NCBI RefSeq assembly: GCF_028858725.1 | Contig: NC_084781.1 | Span: 6,332,513-6,396,512 of the forward strand | Length of the DNA stretch: 64,000 bases | Direction of reading: 5' to 3' | DNA from: Colius striatus | Taxonomy: Eukaryota; Chordata; Aves; Coliiformes; Coliidae | Part shown: one piece after another, positions 1 through 38,870 of the stretch | How positions within the stretch are numbered: the first letter of the stretch is position 1 | Layout of the letters: every line of letters starts with the position of its first letter | Notes under the pieces: generated by a model | Told to the model about the DNA's origin: nothing | The model's input: the letters and a program-made list of their open reading frames with translations, nothing else | Database searches by the model: none | Position numbers and translations under genes: made by a program

Positions 1-899
1 CCTGCTCCTGCCAGCAGCTCTTGGTGCCAAGTGCTAGACCTGGCAGCCTTTCAGCTCCTGCTGTAGGAAGCATGCTCCGTGACTTAGAAGTCTGGAATCG
101 TTCCTGTGCTCTGAATTAAAGGTCTCAAACGAAAGAAACAGCTTATTGTACTCAGTGCCTTTTCGGGATCCTGCAGTGTTCTGCTTCCATGCAGGGCAGT
201 CATTCCCCTGGCAGGGATTTTAGCAGAGCATAGGCAGCTAATCTTCATGTGCTTCAGGTCATTCTCTGAAGATCCTGGGTTTTGTTTGTTTCTCTCCAAG
301 CAGCCCTGTGCCAGTAAGAGCATCATTTAGCATTGCCTGTGGGGTTTGCTGCTGGAGTGGCACGTGTTCAGGTCACGGCCCATGGTGGTGGTTGGTCTGT
401 AGACATGGCACACCTTTGCCCGTCCCTCGTGTCTCTCCTCAGCCCCAGTGAGCACTGGGGTTTGTCTCAAGCCAGGCATTTCTGTCACTGGGCTCCGGGC
501 TCCTGCAGCAGATCTTTCTGGTTGTGCCCCAGCAGCGTTTCTTCCCGCAGCGCTGCTTTGCATGCCCTTCCCCACGCCTTTGCATGATTCTGCAGTCTTC
601 CTCGACTGAAGTTTGGGAAATTATGCCGTAGCAAAGCAGCCAGGAGAAGATTTGTAGAAGTGGTTCTTTTCCCAGGGAGAGTGCCACTTCTGAGCGAGAA
701 AACCTGCTGGTGGATGGTAATTCAGCCCACGAACCTGGAACGGGGCTGGAATGCTGGAGCTGCGCGCTCACACTGACGTCTCTTGGTGGGGAGGAAGGCA
801 CTTAGGAGCTCAAGGCAAAGCTGGGTGGTGAGCTCGAGGAAGCTGGTTCTTTCAAGCAGTTGGGTCAATAACCTCTCTTCTGTTTTCCCCTTCTGCTAG
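1..899 (+). other. SIK3 intron, 3' part
   Basis: Non-coding sequence upstream of the first SIK3 exon in the window. It ends in a polypyrimidine tract (866-895) and an AG acceptor at 898-899. I see no exon, repeat family or RNA gene in it. The open frames here lack splice context and family motifs. Confidence 0.7.
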
Positions 900-29607
<28,708 letters not shown>

Positions 29608-31235
29608 CAGGAGGGGGTGAGTATCCTGCTGCCCTTCCCTTGCCAGGGCAGGGCTGCCCTCGCTGTGCCCCGGGAGCGGGTGGCAGCAGAGTTGCCCTTC
29701 TCTGGTGTGTCTCCTAATGCTCTGCCACCTCTCCCGTCCCACAGGCTCTGTGTACAGCTTCGAAACGAAAAGGTCCATTTTAAACCAACAGTATCTAGCA
29801 GCATCGCGCCAAATCGCCGTAGTATTTCTGACTAACTGGAATACCATGGCCCCTTCCCTCATTGCCCAGTGTGTTGTTCCTTTGGTTTCTTTAGTTTTTT
29901 TGCCATATTTGCCTGTAACTCCAGCGATCACCGAAATAACCAGAGAGCCCGAGCGCGCGGCGGCAGAGCGCCCGCCCAGTACCGAGCCTGGTGTGGAGGT
30001 TGGGGCCCGGCAGGCGCCGGGGGCTGCTCCGGCCGACAGACGGACGGACGGACAGACGGACCCCCGCCAAGGGCAGGGCGGGAGGGAGGGCAGCGGGAGG
30101 TGCGGAGCAGCCACGTCCCGCGCCGCCTGGGTCCGTGCGCAGGGCCCCAGGGAGCAGCCCGTCCCCGCGCCCCGGCCGCCTCGGGCTCCGCTCCTCTCTC
30201 CCGGCTTCCCACGTAGGGAAGACGAGTTTCTCTTTGTTTTCTCGGCTTCTCCTCCCGATCATGTAGGAATTGTTTTTGGTAAATGTTGTTTTATTATTAT
30301 TGTTATTAATAAAAGGCGAAAGGAATTTCTGTTTGAGAGGAATTTTTAACTAGATTCTGTTCTATATGAATTGTGACTTGCACCTTCTGTTCAAAGTATT
30401 TGATTTCTCTTCCCCACGCCATTGTACTTGTGGCTGGTTCTCTCTCTCGTGCCAGTGGCGACCGTGGTGTTGTCCCTCACGCCCTTCGCTTCCCACGCGC
30501 GCAGAGCTCCTCCCGCTCCTCCTCCCCGGGCTCCCCCGGCAGCCGGCGCCCGCAGCCCCCCGGCCGGGGCTCGGCAGCACTCGGCGTCACCGTTGCCTTC
30601 GGGACTCTACAAGCCACAGCTCAGACCCTTCTTACTGACACTTTTCTGGGATATTTTTTAAACGAGGATTAAACAGACACCCCCCCCCTCACCTCAACCG
30701 ACGCAGCCCCTCCTGAGTTTGCACAGCAGGAAGTGTGAGACCAGCACGGCAGAGGTGACCTCGCTGTCCTTCCCCCGGCCCCGGGACGCCGCTGACGCCG
30801 TCCCAGGCGGGAGCGAAGCCTCGCCCCGGTCCCCCCGGCCAGGGCAGCCCCGAAGCCTTCCGCTCGCTCCTTCGTACCTTTGGTTCGTTTTCCTTCTGTT
30901 TACATGACACTGTACTTGTGGGCGAGGCGGCCGAGCGGGGCCATGCCAGACCTCGCGCCGTTTCGCAGCATCACACGTTTTTTTACCATGGCTTTGTATC
31001 GTAGTCCCCGACACGCGCAGTATATGTTGAATGTATATTAATATACTTTGCTATTATTTCTGGGGTTTGGAAATGTCTGGAAGTATTTTTTTCTTCCTCG
31101 TCGACGTTGGGACTTAAAAACAGAAACGTTTCGGTAAACCTTCAGTCCATTTTTCTTTTGGTGGGTCACTTGCAACTCGTCACTTAGTTGGACAGTGGGA
31201 TCATGACAAATAAAACCATGATGATGATCTTCCTC
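29608..31235 (+). other. SIK3: SIK3 3' untranslated region with internal intron
   Basis: The UTR follows the stop codon at 29605-29607. A strong donor (GTGAGT, 29617) lies 10 nt after the stop, and a branch-like CTAAT with a pyrimidine tract and CCACAG acceptor ends at 29744, so 29617-29744 is probably a UTR intron. AT-rich UTR sequence follows from 29745. Candidate poly(A) signals AATAAA occur at 30308-30313 and 31209-31214. The latter is followed by T/GT-rich sequence and is the best end of the gene. A GC-rich island with a short GACG/GACA repeat (30030-30062) interrupts the UTR. Confidence 0.75.
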
Positions 31236-32069
31236 GGTCTCCTGTTTGCCTTGTTGCACAGTCTCAGGGTGGGACAGCGGCCCCGCTTCTGTCTTCCTCC
31301 CCTCAGCCCTGGCCTGCCCCAGGGAGGGTTTCCCCAAGCCCGCAGCGTTCGGCCCAGCCCAGCTCGTGGTGTGGAACCCCTTGGCATCAGCCAGGCTTGC
31401 CTGCCCGTCTCCGCAGCCCCTCTCGCCAGGCGGCTTCCCCTGGGCTCGGGGCCGTGTCCCCAGTTGCTGCAGGTCCCCGGGCTGGTGGCAGCGGGACGGG
31501 GCAGCACCTCAGTTTGGCTACAGAGCAGCTGTGGGCTGAGGGGGAGTTTGGGGTTGTCAGGCTGGTATCTGGGAGGGCTGGTGAGAGGTGCCTGGAGACA
31601 CGTAGCTCCTGAGATCTCTGTGTTGGGGATTTTCCGGGGAATGGGGAGGGGGTCTCGCCAACCCGGGTAAGGACAGGGGGTAGAGGCCCAGCGAGGTGGC
31701 AGGCGGGGAGGACGAGGGTCCGGGTACTGCAGGCCAAATCCCTGGGAGTATAAGCCCTGTCCCTGGGCTGCCGTCCAATCCCCGGGGGCTGCCGAGGGGC
31801 CCCGGCGAGGCCGCGGCCGCCAGCGGGAATCTGGGTCACCGGGAGCGTAAACAGGCCGGTTGGCCGGGCCGGCGCGTCCCGCGGGGAGCCGCCGCTGGCG
31901 CCGGCGCTGCCAAAGCCGCGCTCCGCGGCGCTGGCCCACGCGCGCGATCCTTGAACTCTAACTCGCCACATCGCCCGCGCCGGGGAGCGGCTTCTTGGGC
32001 TGCAGCGCTGCCTTATCTCCGGCGGGAACGGCCCCCTCCTGCATAAATAGCGGCGGCGGGGAAGCGGCC
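31236..32069 (+). promoter_or_regulatory. APOA1: SIK3-APOA1 intergenic region with APOA1 promoter
   Basis: About 0.8 kb separates the SIK3 end from APOA1. The segment 31946-31975 begins GATCCTTGAACTCT and, from memory, matches human APOA1 promoter site C, the HNF4/RXR element, in sequence and position. A GATA-like CTTATCTCC lies at about 32012. A TATA-type box CATAAATAG begins at 32042, so transcription should start near 32070. The rest is a GC-rich, CpG-dense stretch with no gene. Confidence 0.7.
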
Positions 32070-32236
32070 GGCTCAGACGGGACGAGCGGCAGCACGGCAG
32101 CGGCAGCAGAGACGCGGTGAGAGCCGCGGCGGCGCGGGGAACGAGTCCCACCGCTGCCGGGACCCCTCGCGCGGCTTCGCACGGGGCTTCTCCCGGCACC
32201 CAACTCTCTCGCTCTGCCCTCAGGTTCGGCGCAAAG

Positions 32237-33286
32237 ATGAGAGCCGTGGTGGTGGCCCTCGCCCTGCTCTGCCTGACAGGTAAGGTCCAGCCGGGGCCGG
32301 AGCCGCGGCAGCCGCCAGCCCCCGCGGGACGGGGCTGCAAGCGGCCGCTGCCCAAGCGCTCGGCGAGCGGCTCCCCGGAGCCTTCCCGGGCCGGGCACAG
32401 CCGCGCCGGTCCCGCCGCCGTCCCGGCCGTGCTGAGCACCCCGCGCTCTCCCCGCAGGCACCCAGGCCCGCTCCTTCTGGCAGCGCGATGAGCCCCAGGC
32501 GCCCCTGGAGCGCCTCAAGGACATGCTGGAGGTGTACCTGGAGACGGTGAAGGCCAGCGGCAAGGATGCCATCGCCCAGTTCGAGTCCTCCGCCGTGGGC
32601 AAACAGCTGGAGTGAGTGTGGGGGGCGCGCGGGGGGTCGGCGGAGGGGTCCCCGGGCCGCGAGCCTGACCTCCCGCCGCTCCCCGCAGCCTCAAGCTCGC
32701 TGACAACCTCGACACGCTGGGCGCGGCCGCCGCCAAGCTGCGGGAGGACATGGCCCCCTACTACAAGGAGGTGCGGGAGATGTGGCTGAAGGACACAGAG
32801 GCTCTGCGCCAGGAGCTGACCAAGGACCTGGAGGAGGTGAAGGAGAAGATCCGGCCCTTCCTGGACCAGTTCTCTGCCAAGTGGACGGAGGAGCTGGAGC
32901 AGTACCGCCAGCGCCTGGCGCCCGTGGCCCAGGACCTGAAGGAGCTCACCAAGCAGAAGGTGGAGCTGATGCAGGAGAAGCTGACCCCCGTGGCTGAGGA
33001 GGCGCGGGACCGTCTGCGCGGGCACGTGGAGGAGCTGCGCAAGAACCTGGCCCCCTACAGCGACGAGCTGCGGCAGAAGCTGAGCCAGAAGCTGGAGGAA
33101 GTGCGGGAGAAGGGCATCCCCCAGGCCGCCGAGTACCAGGCCAAGCTGGTGGAGCACCTCGGCAACATGCGTGAGAAGATGACGCCCCTGTTGCAGGACT
33201 TCAAGGAGCGCCTCACGCCCTACGCCGAGAACCTCAAGGCTCGCATCATCACCCTCCTGGACGACTTCCAGAAGAGCGTTGCCTGA
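32237..33286 (+). CDS. APOA1: APOA1, apolipoprotein A-I
   Basis: Three coding exons, 32237-32279, 32458-32611 and 32689-33286, encode 264 residues, the avian length. A non-coding first exon (about 32070-32116, donor GTGAGA) precedes them and exon 2 starts at 32224. The N-terminus [15 protein letters not shown] is a signal peptide, followed by a short pro-segment and mature [11 protein letters not shown]. Tandem 11/22-residue amphipathic helices with proline at the joints ([43 protein letters not shown]) fill the last exon. APOA1 is the main HDL protein, secreted mostly by liver and gut; it accepts cellular cholesterol through ABCA1 and activates LCAT. Poly(A) signal AATAAA is at 33503-33508. 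APOC3 is next, convergent. Confidence 0.98.
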
Positions 33287-33972
33287 GGCGCGGCCAGGGA
33301 CAGGGACTGAGCCCGGCCCCGCTCCCGCAGCCGCCCCGGGGCTGCTCCCTGCCCTCCCCGGCCTGCTCCCACCCCCCGGGGGGGCTCTGAGGATGGGCTG
33401 AGGAACCCCCCGGGCCGGGCCAGGCCAGGACCCCGCTCTTCCCCTCCCACCGCCTCCCCTCCCCGAACCGGCATTGGTCTCCGCTTTGCCTTCCTTTTGT
33501 CAAATAAACACGACTTAAGTTATTGGAGCTCGCTCAGTCTTTGCAGTGGATGCTGCGGAGGGGGGGAGCCGGGGGTGCTCTGGGCAGAGGGTGCCGGGAG
33601 GACCCGCGGGGGGCCGGGGAGCTGGCAGGCTGGGTCTGGGGACTCTCCGCGGGATGCATGGGCAGTGGAGCACGGCCAGCCCGGCTTTGCAGAAGCCGGT
33701 TTTCCCCCTCCCCGGTTTGCAGCAGCTGGTTTCCATTACCCCGACCACGCGTGCGGGGGCGGTGGCGAGTGGAGTTCAGCCCGTGGCGAGGGGTCCCGGT
33801 GCCCCGTCATGTGTCCCGGCCCTTCCTCGCCCCGCGTGCTCGCTCCCCCCGGCCGCCCCCCGCCCCCGCTCCCCCGGAGGCACCGGCACAGCCATCTGCT
33901 TCAGCGCCGCTTTATTACAAGAACCGCGACCGCGGGTGGGGGGCTGGACGGCCCCCGGACCGCCCCCCGGGG

Positions 33973-34480
33973 CTACGCGGCCTCCTTCTTCTTCCAGAGC
34001 TCCACCAGCTGCTCCCTCAGCCAGCTCAGCTTCTGCTTCGCCAGGTCCGTGTTGTCCGCCAGCCACTGCCTGCGAGGGGAGGAGGGGGCTCAGAGCGGGG
34101 CCCGGCGCCGCAGCCCCGCGGGGAACCGGCCGGGAGCCGCTCGGGTGCCGGGGCTGGCGGGGGGGGCGCGGGCACCTGGCGTGCAGAGCCACCTCCGACT
34201 CCTTCACCGTGGTCAGGGCGTTCTTCACCATGGCCGTGGCTTTCTGTGCGTACTCCCGCACCTTCTCCAACAGCGGCTCCGGCTCCTCCGACGTGTAGGC
34301 CCCTGGCAGCGGGAGGCTCGTGGGTGCCCGGGGGCCGGGGCCGTGCCCCCCGCCTCGCCCCGCAGGCTCCCCGGCGCCCCGAGCCCGTGTCCCTCCCGCC
34401 GCAGCCCCCGCCAGCCCCTTACTTGCTCCCACTGCCAGGACGGCCGTGCAGACGAGCGCGAGCAGGAGCGACGGCTTCAT
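33973..34480 (-). CDS. APOC3: APOC3, apolipoprotein C-III
   Basis: Read on the minus strand: coding exons 34480-34423, 34302-34176 and 34069-33973 give 93 residues. A non-coding first exon ends at 34581, and exon 2 starts 2 nt before the ATG. MKPSLLLALVCTAVLAVGA is a signal peptide. The mature part (starting RAYTSEEPEPLLEKVR) has two amphipathic helices and ends ELWKKKEAA. Size and four-exon plan fit APOC3 and the gene sits between APOA1 and APOA4 in the expected opposite orientation. Mammalian APOC3 inhibits lipoprotein lipase and slows remnant uptake. A minus-strand AATAAA (TTTATT at 33911-33916) gives the 3' end. Confidence 0.93.
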
Positions 34481-34597
34481 GGCTGCGGAGAGAGCAGAGC
34501 ATGTGGCGTGGGGCGTCCCGCGGGGGTCTCGACCCCAACCCCTTCCCGGCACGGCCCTCGCCGGGGGCTTCCCCGCTCACCTGTGCTGGTCTCTGCT

Positions 34598-34680
34598 GCG
34601 CGGGGTCGGCCCCGACCTCCCACTTTATACCCTCCCGCAGCTGCCCCCGGGGGGGTTTGTGCAAAGGTCGGGGTGGTGGG
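34598..34680 (-). promoter_or_regulatory. APOC3: APOC3 promoter: TATA box and HNF4-type element
   Basis: On the minus strand TATAAA is at 34629-34624, placing the start near 34598. At 34670-34659 the minus strand reads GACCTTTGCAC, close to the HNF4 site at about -80 of mammalian APOC3 (TGACCTTTGCCC, from memory). It lies about 60-72 bp upstream of the inferred start. Confidence 0.7.
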
Positions 34681-34796
34681 GCCGGCGGGGAGGGGGCACG
34701 ACTGCAGCCGCAGCCACCAGCGCCAGCTCTGCCGTGGAGCGGCCTCCCTGCCAGGCGTTGGGAAATCCCCGGGCAGGGCGGCTGCGGGGGGCTGCC

Positions 34797-34945
34797 TGCG
34801 GCGCTGCATGTGCCTGCGTGCCCGTGCACGAGTGTGTGCACGCCCGTGCATGTGTATGTGCACACCTATGCACGAGCGTGTGCATTCCTGTGCACATATG
34901 TGTGCATGCATGTGCATGCTGGTGTGCATGGGGCTGGCGTGGGCG
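34797..34945. repeat. degenerate TG/CA (Z-DNA-prone) repeat
   Basis: A run of alternating purine-pyrimidine steps built from GTGCATGTGT, GTGCACG and similar words. It is not a perfect microsatellite. Alternating TGCA/CGTG sequence can adopt left-handed DNA under supercoiling, here between two divergent promoters. Confidence 0.75.
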
Positions 34946-35344
34946 CATGTGACACACGGGTGACATCCAGTGGCACTGGGTCGGGCACGATGCCACGGGG
35001 CTGGCGTTGCCCAGGGCTCTGCGAGGCTCTGTGGGACCTTGGTGTGGTGACCAGTGCCCGACCAGTCTCTGCCCCTCCAGTCGTGCTCTTTGCCCTGGCC
35101 AGGGACACATCAGTGCTGGCCCACAGCCTTGAGAAGGCTCACCAGGCTGTGGACGGGCTGTGCTTAGGGCTGCATCCCTGGGGCATGCGCCAGGAGCCAC
35201 CCACAGGTCCCAGCTCCAGGCCAAGGCACTGCACAGGCGCAGCATCTCTCAGCTGCGAGGTCCTTCCCTCGGGCTTCCCCCAGCAGCCTGCCCACAAGGG
35301 GAGGCAGTGACACTCTCCTGCACCTACAGAGTCTTGTGTGCTTC

Positions 35345-35545
35345 CACACATCCGCCACAGCATCCCCCTGGACCCGTTCCCCTGCCCCACTGTATGTCCC
35401 TGGCATAGCACAGCCAGCAGCAGGGCTGAGGGGTCCTGCAGCATCCCCCAGACCCTGTGCCCTGCCTCACTGTGCACCCTGAGTACTGCACAACTCGTGA
35501 GGCCATCGCCGCATCCCACGGAGGGACAGGGCTGTACCCACTGTG
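35345..35545. repeat. diverged tandem repeat, unit about 85-90 bp
   Basis: Segments starting AGCATCCCCCTGGACCCG (about 35359) and AGCATCCCCCAGACCCTG (about 35441) continue in parallel through CCTGCC(C/T)CACTGT to GCACA. A weaker third copy (GCATCCCACGG...CCACTGTGCA) follows from about 35512. I see no coding content. Confidence 0.5.
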
Positions 35546-35639
35546 CAATGTCTCCTTTGCCCTGAGGTGTCCATGCATGCCCCTATATTCTCTCTGTGCC
35601 CTGGCCCCTGGCACCCCAGCAGGAGCTGGCAGGGCTGCA

Positions 35640-35735
35640 GGCGATGCCAGGGCTAAGAATGATGGCAGGGCTGGGGGGCGATGGTGGGGCTGGGGGCGAT
35701 GTCAGAGCAGCAGGTGATATCAGGGCCATGCACAC
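35640..35735. repeat. short degenerate GC-rich tandem repeat
   Basis: Four to five imperfect copies of an approximately 18-bp unit like GATGGCAGGGCTGGGGGC lie just upstream of APOA4. Slippage is the likely origin. Confidence 0.55.
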
Positions 35736-35753
35736 GTCAGGAGCTTCCACGTC

Positions 35754-35845
35754 GTGACCTTGCTAAAGTCCAAGCCCGGGGCTGGGTCCCAGCCCGCGTG
35801 GAAGCCGCCAAGGCTGCATAAATAGCAGTGGGCTGTCGGCAGCAG
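35754..35845 (+). promoter_or_regulatory. APOA4: APOA4 promoter: HNF4-like sites and TATA box
   Basis: GTGACCTT (35754-35761) and TAAAGTCCAAG (35764-35774), close to the HNF4-selective CAAAGTCCA motif, lie some 45-60 bp upstream of CATAAATAG (35817-35825). The start should be near 35845. The core TGCATAAATAGC is identical to that of APOA1. Confidence 0.65.
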
Positions 35846-36000
35846 AGCACGTACCCGCAGCCCGCAGCAGCGCAGGTGAGTGGCTGCACCAGGGGTGGGA
35901 GGCAGTGGGTTCCCAGCCCATGGTGGGAGGGGCCACGGGGGGCTGCAAGGCTCCTCTCATCCCCTCGCTGTGCTCCCACAGGCATCCCACAGCACTCAGG

Positions 36001-37322
36001 ATGACTCTGAAGGTGGCTGCCTTCGTCCTGGTGCTCCTTGCGGTCTCAGGTGAGGTGGCCTTTGGGTTCTGGGCACGGTTCCTGCCCCTGGGCAGCAACA
36101 GGGACCTGCTGTCCGCCATGGAGCTGCCGAGCGGGACTGTGCCCGCGCTGATCCCCAGCTCTGCTTGCAGGGGCTCGGGCTGATGTCAACCCAGATGAGG
36201 TGGCCAGTGTGCTCTGGAAGTACTTCACCGAGCTGGGCAGCAATGCCAAGGAGACGGCGGAGCAGCTGCAGCAAGCTGAGATCACCAAACAGCTCAAGTG
36301 AGCAGAGCCACGGGCCACGGCACTGGAGGGGGGGCATGAGGGCAACCGGGGGGCTCAGGGCACGGGAGGATGCTGACAGTCCCCCTCTCCCCAGCACTCT
36401 CCTGGAGAGCAACCTGCGGAGTGTCAACGCCTACGCCGAGGACCTGCAGCGGCGGCTGGTGCCCTTCGCCAAGGAGCTGCAGGCGCAGCTGGCGCAGGAC
36501 TCGCAGCGGCTGAAGGAGCAGATCCGGCAGGAGCTGGCGGAGCTGCAGGCCAAGCTGGCGCCCTACGCCGACGAGGTGCACCAGCAGATTGGCACCAACA
36601 TCCGCCAGCTGCAAGCCAAGCTGAGCCCCTATGCCGAGGAGCTGCGCTCCCAGGTGGACCGTGGCGCCGGGGAGCTGCGGCAGGCGCTCGAGCCCTACGC
36701 CACCGAGCTGCGGGACCGGCTGCAGGAGAACACCGAGAGCATCCAGGCCTCCCTCAGCCCCTACGCCGACCGGCTGCAGCAGCAGATCGACGGCGGGGTG
36801 GAGGGCCTGAAGGAGAAGCTGGCTCCCCTGGCCGACGAGCTGAAGGCACAGGTGGAGCAGAGCGTGCAGGAGCTGCGGCGCGGGCTCAGCCCCTACACCC
36901 AGGAGGTGCAGGACGGCCTCAACCGGCAGCTGGAGAGCCTGACGGCACAGATGGAGCGGGTGACGGAGGAGCTGCGCACCCGCCTGGCTGCCAGCTCGGA
37001 GGAGCTGCGGGCCCAGCTCAGCCCGCTGGTCCAGGAGCTGCGGCAGATAGCCAGCAGTGATGCGGAGAGCCTGCAGCAGCGGCTGGCCCCGCTGGCCCAG
37101 CAGCTGGAGGAGCGCATGGGGCAGACGGTGGAGGCTTTCCGGCAGCAGGCGGCCCCCTTCGGCCAGGACTTCGGGCGGCAGCTGGTGGAGCGGCTGGAGG
37201 AGATGCGGGGCAAGCTGGACTCGGGCGCTGCTGGCCTGGAGGACCACCTGGAGCTGCTGGAGAAGGAGGTGCGGGAGAAGGTGGCCGCCTTCCTCAGCAC
37301 TGCCCAGCTGCCAGAGAACTGA
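36001..37322 (+). CDS. APOA4: APOA4, apolipoprotein A-IV
   Basis: Coding exons 36001-36049, 36171-36297 and 36395-37322 encode 367 residues. A non-coding exon ending at 35875 precedes, and exon 2 begins at 35982. MTLKVAAFVLVLLAVSG is a signal peptide; the mature chain begins near ARADVNPDEVAS. The last exon is a long series of 22-residue amphipathic helices with Pro at helix joints (LAPYADEVHQQIGTNIRQLQ, LSPYAEELRSQVD, LSPYADRLQQQID). It ends AQLPEN and lacks the Glu/Gln-repeat tail of mammalian APOA4. In mammals APOA4 is made in intestine and carried on chylomicrons and HDL. Poly(A) signal AATAAA is at 37396-37401. Length and neighbours fit; APOA1 and APOA5 are its paralogues here. Confidence 0.96.
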
Positions 37323-37401
37323 GACGCGCCCCCAGCCCCCCGGGGCCACCTGACTCCCCGGCCCGGGAGCATTCCTGGCCCCTGCCTGCAGCAGAAATAA
37401 A

Positions 37402-38635
37402 CTGTCCCCTTGTGATGCACATGCTGGTCAGTGTCCATCCTTGTCTGCAGTGTCCATCCTTGTCTGCAGCGCCCCGCCGTGGCTCCCTGGCACAGGCAGC
37501 CCAGGGAGAGTGGCACCTGCTAGTCTGGGCCCTGGGTGCCTGGGAGAGGGGACAGAGGTGGGCATCATGGTTGCAAGTGGGTTGCCCATCAGCAAAGGGT
37601 CAAGGCTCAGGACTTCACTGCGCTGGGCAGCTGCAGCAGCTGCAAGGGGCTCCTGAGGGGTCAGAGCCCTGGCAGGCGGCCCCATTGCCATGGGACCAGC
37701 TGCCCCCGCGGGGGCTGGGTCTCTGCAGGCTGTGCCAGGAGTGATGATCACCTCATCCCCTGACCCCACAGCCCCCAGGGACCACGGCTGGATGCAATGA
37801 GGCTCAGAGAGGCAGGGAGCAGCCCTTGTCCCCAGGAGCTTGCCAGCCCAGGGAGAAGGGAAGGGAGCTGGAGCCACATCTGCAGCAGGCTCCCCAAGAG
37901 CTGCTCTGGCAGTGCGTGCCCCGTGGTCACAGGAGTGGGCAGAGCAGGGGTGCAGCCGTGTGCCCACACGGGCGAGGGACCTGAGTGGACTTTGGTGCCA
38001 GGGGAGGGAGGAGGGCTTGGAGTTTCACCCCTGCGGCACGCCGGACCTTACCCCCCGCCGCCGCCGTTGTCTGGTCCGTGCCGGTTGGTCACTTCGGCTC
38101 AAACCCTGCAGTGCTCTCCCGGGTTAGGCGCCCGGCCTCAGCAGCTCCACATGTCGCTGTTTCCGAGCTCACGGAGACTCGGCAGGTTTGGCGTCCCGGC
38201 GAGCCGCAATAAGCGGCCCCGGCGCCGGACCAGCTCTGCACACCTTCGGCTCCGGAGCAGGGGTCGGCTCCGAAGCGGGTCTCAGCCCCGGCGGGCTCTG
38301 CGATGAACAGGTCAGGATGGGACCCGTCCCGAGAAAGCCGCCGTTTGCCGGGGCGCTGGGGCACGCTCCCGGCCGGGGGGGCTCGGGGAGGGACAGAGCA
38401 GCCCCGACGGCGTCAGGGCTGCCCGCGGCCGCGGCGAGCTCGGCCCGGTGGGTCGGGGGCGGCGTGGGGCAGGCGACGGGGCGGCCGGCGGTCAGATGAT
38501 CAGCCCCCACGTCACTTCTGGGGAGCGTCCGCGGACCTCCACGTTGTGTTTACAGGGAGTGAGGTCCACAGAGCACCCCCCCCCCCCCCCGCAGCCGCGC
38601 CTAATCGCCCGCAGTCCCCTGCCGCTCACCCGACC
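37402..38635. other. APOA4-APOA5 intergenic region
   Basis: About 1.2 kb without a gene. It holds the 19-bp duplication, a GC-rich stretch (38020-38500), a TGTTTAC forkhead-type site at 38547-38553 about 110 bp upstream of APOA5, and a 15-C homopolymer at 38576-38590. Open frames here are GC artefacts. Confidence 0.6.
37432..37469. repeat. perfect 2 x 19-bp tandem duplication
   Basis: The unit TGTCCATCCTTGTCTGCAG is repeated exactly twice, about 30 bp after the APOA4 poly(A) signal, inside the expected downstream GT/T-rich element. Confidence 0.85.
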
Positions 38636-38660
38636 TTTATAACGGGAGGCACGAGCCAGG
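38547..38660 (+). promoter_or_regulatory. APOA5: APOA5 promoter: forkhead site, poly-C tract, TATA box
   Basis: TGTTTAC (38547-38553) is a FOXA-type core. A run of 15 C follows at 38576-38590. TTTATAA at 38636-38642 is the TATA-type box, so the start should be near 38665. The first, non-coding exon ends at 38698 with donor GTGAGG. Confidence 0.6.
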
Positions 38661-38870
38661 ACCCGGCAGGAGGGACGCAGGAGGTGACCCAGAGCCAGGT
38701 GAGGGGCTGGGGGCCGCGCTGTGGGCTTGTGTTTCAGGGGGCCCGGGAGAGAGGTCCCTGGGGAAAGTGGGGAGGGGAGCTCAGACAGCAGTGCTGAGAG
38801 CAGCCCTAGTGGCTGATGTGCCCTCTCCTCCTGCTTCCCGCAGGACGACAGCAAGCCAGCCCCACGGACC

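Larger units (their letters stand above)
34681..35816. other. divergent APOC3-APOA4 intergenic region
   Basis: About 1.1 kb with no gene. It holds an alternating TG/CA degenerate repeat (34797-34945), a diverged tandem repeat (about 35345-35545), short GATGGCAGGGCTGGGGGC-like units (35640-35735), and at 35754-35774 an HNF4-like cluster (GTGACCTTGCTAAAGTCCAAG broken as GTGACCTT and TAAAGTCCAAG). In mammals the shared liver/gut enhancer of the cluster lies between these two genes. Confidence 0.6.

Noticed and set aside
29705-30349. Plus-strand open frame after the SIK3 stop
   Set aside because: It crosses a probable splice acceptor and the AT-rich 3' UTR. Known SIK3 proteins end at MEQAGV.
31958-33157. 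Minus-strand 399-codon open frame opposite APOA1
   Set aside because: It is an antisense shadow of the APOA1 last exon and its GC-rich introns. No motif or promoter supports it.
33523-35310. Plus-strand 595-codon open frame over APOC3 and the APOC3-APOA4 spacer
   Set aside because: It runs antisense through APOC3 exons and GC-rich spacer, has simple Pro/Ala/Arg-rich composition and no family motif. It is a GC-driven shadow frame.
36294-37349. Minus-strand 351-codon open frame opposite APOA4
   Set aside because: It mirrors the 66-bp helical repeat of APOA4 (repeating LLQ/GVGA words). The plus strand carries the real gene with correct splice phases.
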